This document shows positions 62,101 through 64,000 of a DNA stretch of 64,000 nucleotides, in pieces. The notes under the pieces were generated by a model that ran no database searches, had not been told where the DNA came from, and was given only the letters and a program-made list of their open reading frames with translations. The stretch is from Sycobia sp. Sy_11 (Eukaryota > Arthropoda > Insecta > Hymenoptera > Epichrysomallidae): the NCBI GenBank assembly GCA_018907035.1, contig JACCIC010000062.1:1142501-1206500 (forward strand), given 5' to 3'. The number at the start of each line of letters is the position of its first letter. Positions within the stretch are counted from its first letter, which is position 1. Both the position numbers and the translations under genes were made by a program.

Positions 62101-64000
62101 TATTCAATTAAGAACATAGAAATACCAAATAACGAAAAAAAATTATTTTCTTACTTTGGGTTTTTGTCGTTAATTACATTTTCTCTGTGAAAACTTTAAA
62201 TGAACATAACAAATGAAAACCTAACGAAAAAATTTTTTGAGGCGTCTTTTTTGACGAAAAAGCCTTTATTTTAATTTTTAAACAAAATGAATTTATAATC
62301 CATGAATTTACATACTCTACTATAAAAATACTCAAATAAAAATGAAAAATATTTTAAATAATATTATTATGCATCAAAGTATTGGCCAAGAATATTCTTT
62401 TCAAAGTAAATTTTTATTATTGTAGTAAATTTTAATAAATCTTTGTGAACAAAAAGAATCAGTAGTAAATTATTGTTAATTGGATAAAAATGTTAGGTCG
62501 AAGGTCAAAAATCATCTGTTTGTATTGTCCCATGTCAACTCATACATAAATTCGTTAGTGACTTTCTATTCGATTTATGCAGCTTTGATGATAATCAATT
62601 ATTTTCGTTTTGACATCGTGAAATCGAGTTTTATGACTTTGTATAATAATAGCATCCGTGGATCTGTCAGAGAAATCCGGAGAATGGATGTTTAGTATTA
62701 TATACTTTTTTGATAGAGAATTTGAAAAGTTTATGTGAAAATAACGCGTTTTCATTTTATTTTTGGGAAAATATATTCGTTTTATCCAAAAATGAACGGC
62801 GCAAGTCACACTCAGAAGTCAAAACACAACTGACTATGGTACATTATGTGTCTCTCCGAAAGTAAAATTAGTTCTAGTGCCACCAGCGTACAAATCGTAC
62901 CGTAATTGCGTATTCGAGGAGATTATTAGTATTTTTTCTCAATTTGTTACTACCTACTAGTTTTATTATTGTCTCAATATTGCAATATATGCAATCATGG
63001 TTAAGATGTAATAAGGCCAAAAACAATCGCTTTCTCGCAAATAATAAAGTTGCGCGCCTCTATAATATTTTAAAAGGATAGAAAAACCAGCTGAAAACAA
63101 AAATAAAAAGTGTCAAACAACGATCGTAATAATGACGATTAAGGAAGACAATTCGCAATAGATTGCTGACGCTAACGCTCGCAGTACATACGAAGTAAAC
63201 GAAGCAGCCGTACAAGCGCTCACCTTCCCTGCCTGGCGACTTTTCGACCCGGCCGCCACTTTGGATTTTCTCACGCTTGCAAAACAGTCTAATTAACTGA
63301 ACGAAGATAGCGCAATGCGTGAAAAATTACACACGTACTGCTATAAGACGCAAGCACGAGTGCGCGCGCGTTGCATTGCGTGTGCAAGGTGGCTGGATCC
63401 ACTTGCGAAATACAAAAATTGCGGTCTTAAAGCGTCGGCACGCGGACGCGGAGGCCTTTATTATTACAGCTGTGTACATGCACGCTCGTACTTTGAAGAG
63501 AGGGTGGAAGAGAGACGGGTAACCGCGAAAATTGCTAAGGAGGAGAGGGTTCCCTTTGTCTCCGCCGTTTCAACGCGGGAGGACATTATATATAGTGTCT
63601 TCCTCTGTTGGTTGGCCCGCTGCATAGAGCGCGCAACCCTCGCCGTGGCACTCTTTGAAAGATTAAATGCATCGTCTTTGACGTACTTTTAAAGGCATAA
63701 TATCGCTCATCGGCCCCAAGATCGCTTTAAGCGCTCGAAACGGCATAATTTTCACAGCTATACGCGAGTCTTGTGCAAACGCCTGTCTCGTGCGGTTATG
63801 TAAGTCAATAAAAGCGCGCACAACTGGCTTGAGGTTTCGTTTTTGCGGATACTCTCGGATTTTTACGACTCGTCGCAAAGTAATTAGTGCGAACGCAAAA
63901 GCGGCGCTGGTATAATTTCGCTGCCGTATGTTGGCCAGTTTTACAAAAATAAAAGTAACAATAGATTTTCTCTTAACTGTTCAAGTTTGAGTTTGCAATC
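57671..64000. other. AT-rich sequence with three GC-rich islands, no gene recognised
   Basis: Mostly AT-rich. GC-rich islands at 58850-59620 (with (TA)n at 59141-59192), 61240-61640 and 63180-63960 contain open frames in several phases, none convincing. In the last, a strong minus-strand donor (AAG|GTGAGC) at 63224/63223 could end the first exon of a minus-strand gene. Confidence 0.4.
58499..58526. repeat. Perfect 12-bp hairpin
   Basis: TACAGATTTGAA (58499-58510) pairs with TTCAAATCTGTA (58515-58526) across GCTT. Confidence 0.9.

Noticed and set aside
63315..63692. 125-codon plus-strand frame
   Set aside because: Located in a GC-rich island where long chance frames are common; no domain or splice context supports it.

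Overview
This is AT-rich nuclear DNA from an insect, most likely a hymenopteran and plausibly an ant. Three things suggest this: a glutaryl-CoA dehydrogenase gene with short introns, a caveolin gene (present in Hymenoptera, absent from Drosophila), and many mariner/Tc1, Penelope-like and BEL elements between long (TA)n runs. The species call is inference. Only three host genes are supported with confidence; the rest is introns, intergenic AT-rich DNA and mobile-element debris.

Layout. 1-7.4 kb: GCDH on the minus strand, six coding exons covering the whole mature enzyme; only the leader exon is missing. One intron holds a Penelope-like (PLE) repeat that was itself hit by a mariner with a full-length open transposase, plus a deleted second mariner. 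12.2-18.4 kb: caveolin on the minus strand, three coding exons (154 residues), with PLE repeats in both introns. 22-26.7 kb: a GC-richer block with a retroelement gag-like remnant on the minus strand, a five-unit 54-bp coding repeat, and a 98-bp direct repeat on either side. 26.7-29 kb: a Tc1-like transposase gene split by a mariner. 30.8-32.1 kb: a fold-back PLE with a 10-bp target duplication, two hammerhead motifs and an RT remnant. 33.2-36.2 kb: a mariner remnant, a tRNA-like SINE with terminal inverted repeats, and a 5'-truncated R1-like LINE with a 14-bp target duplication. 41.9-46.8 kb: a mariner/BEL chimera, a probable BEL LTR, and a mariner with 195-bp inverted repeats. 56.8-57.4 kb: a two-exon gene for a small Lys/Arg/Cys/Ser-rich basic protein, possibly sperm chromatin-related.

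Gene relations. The host genes do not form a pathway: GCDH is a mitochondrial matrix enzyme, caveolin a membrane scaffold. What links much of the window is the PLE family. It recurs at least seven times, its arms are inverted, each arm carries a conserved 15-bp palindrome, and several copies keep a hammerhead ribozyme core. One of these lies in the sense orientation inside the GCDH pre-mRNA, and the same copy starts only about 15 bp from a GCDH splice acceptor.
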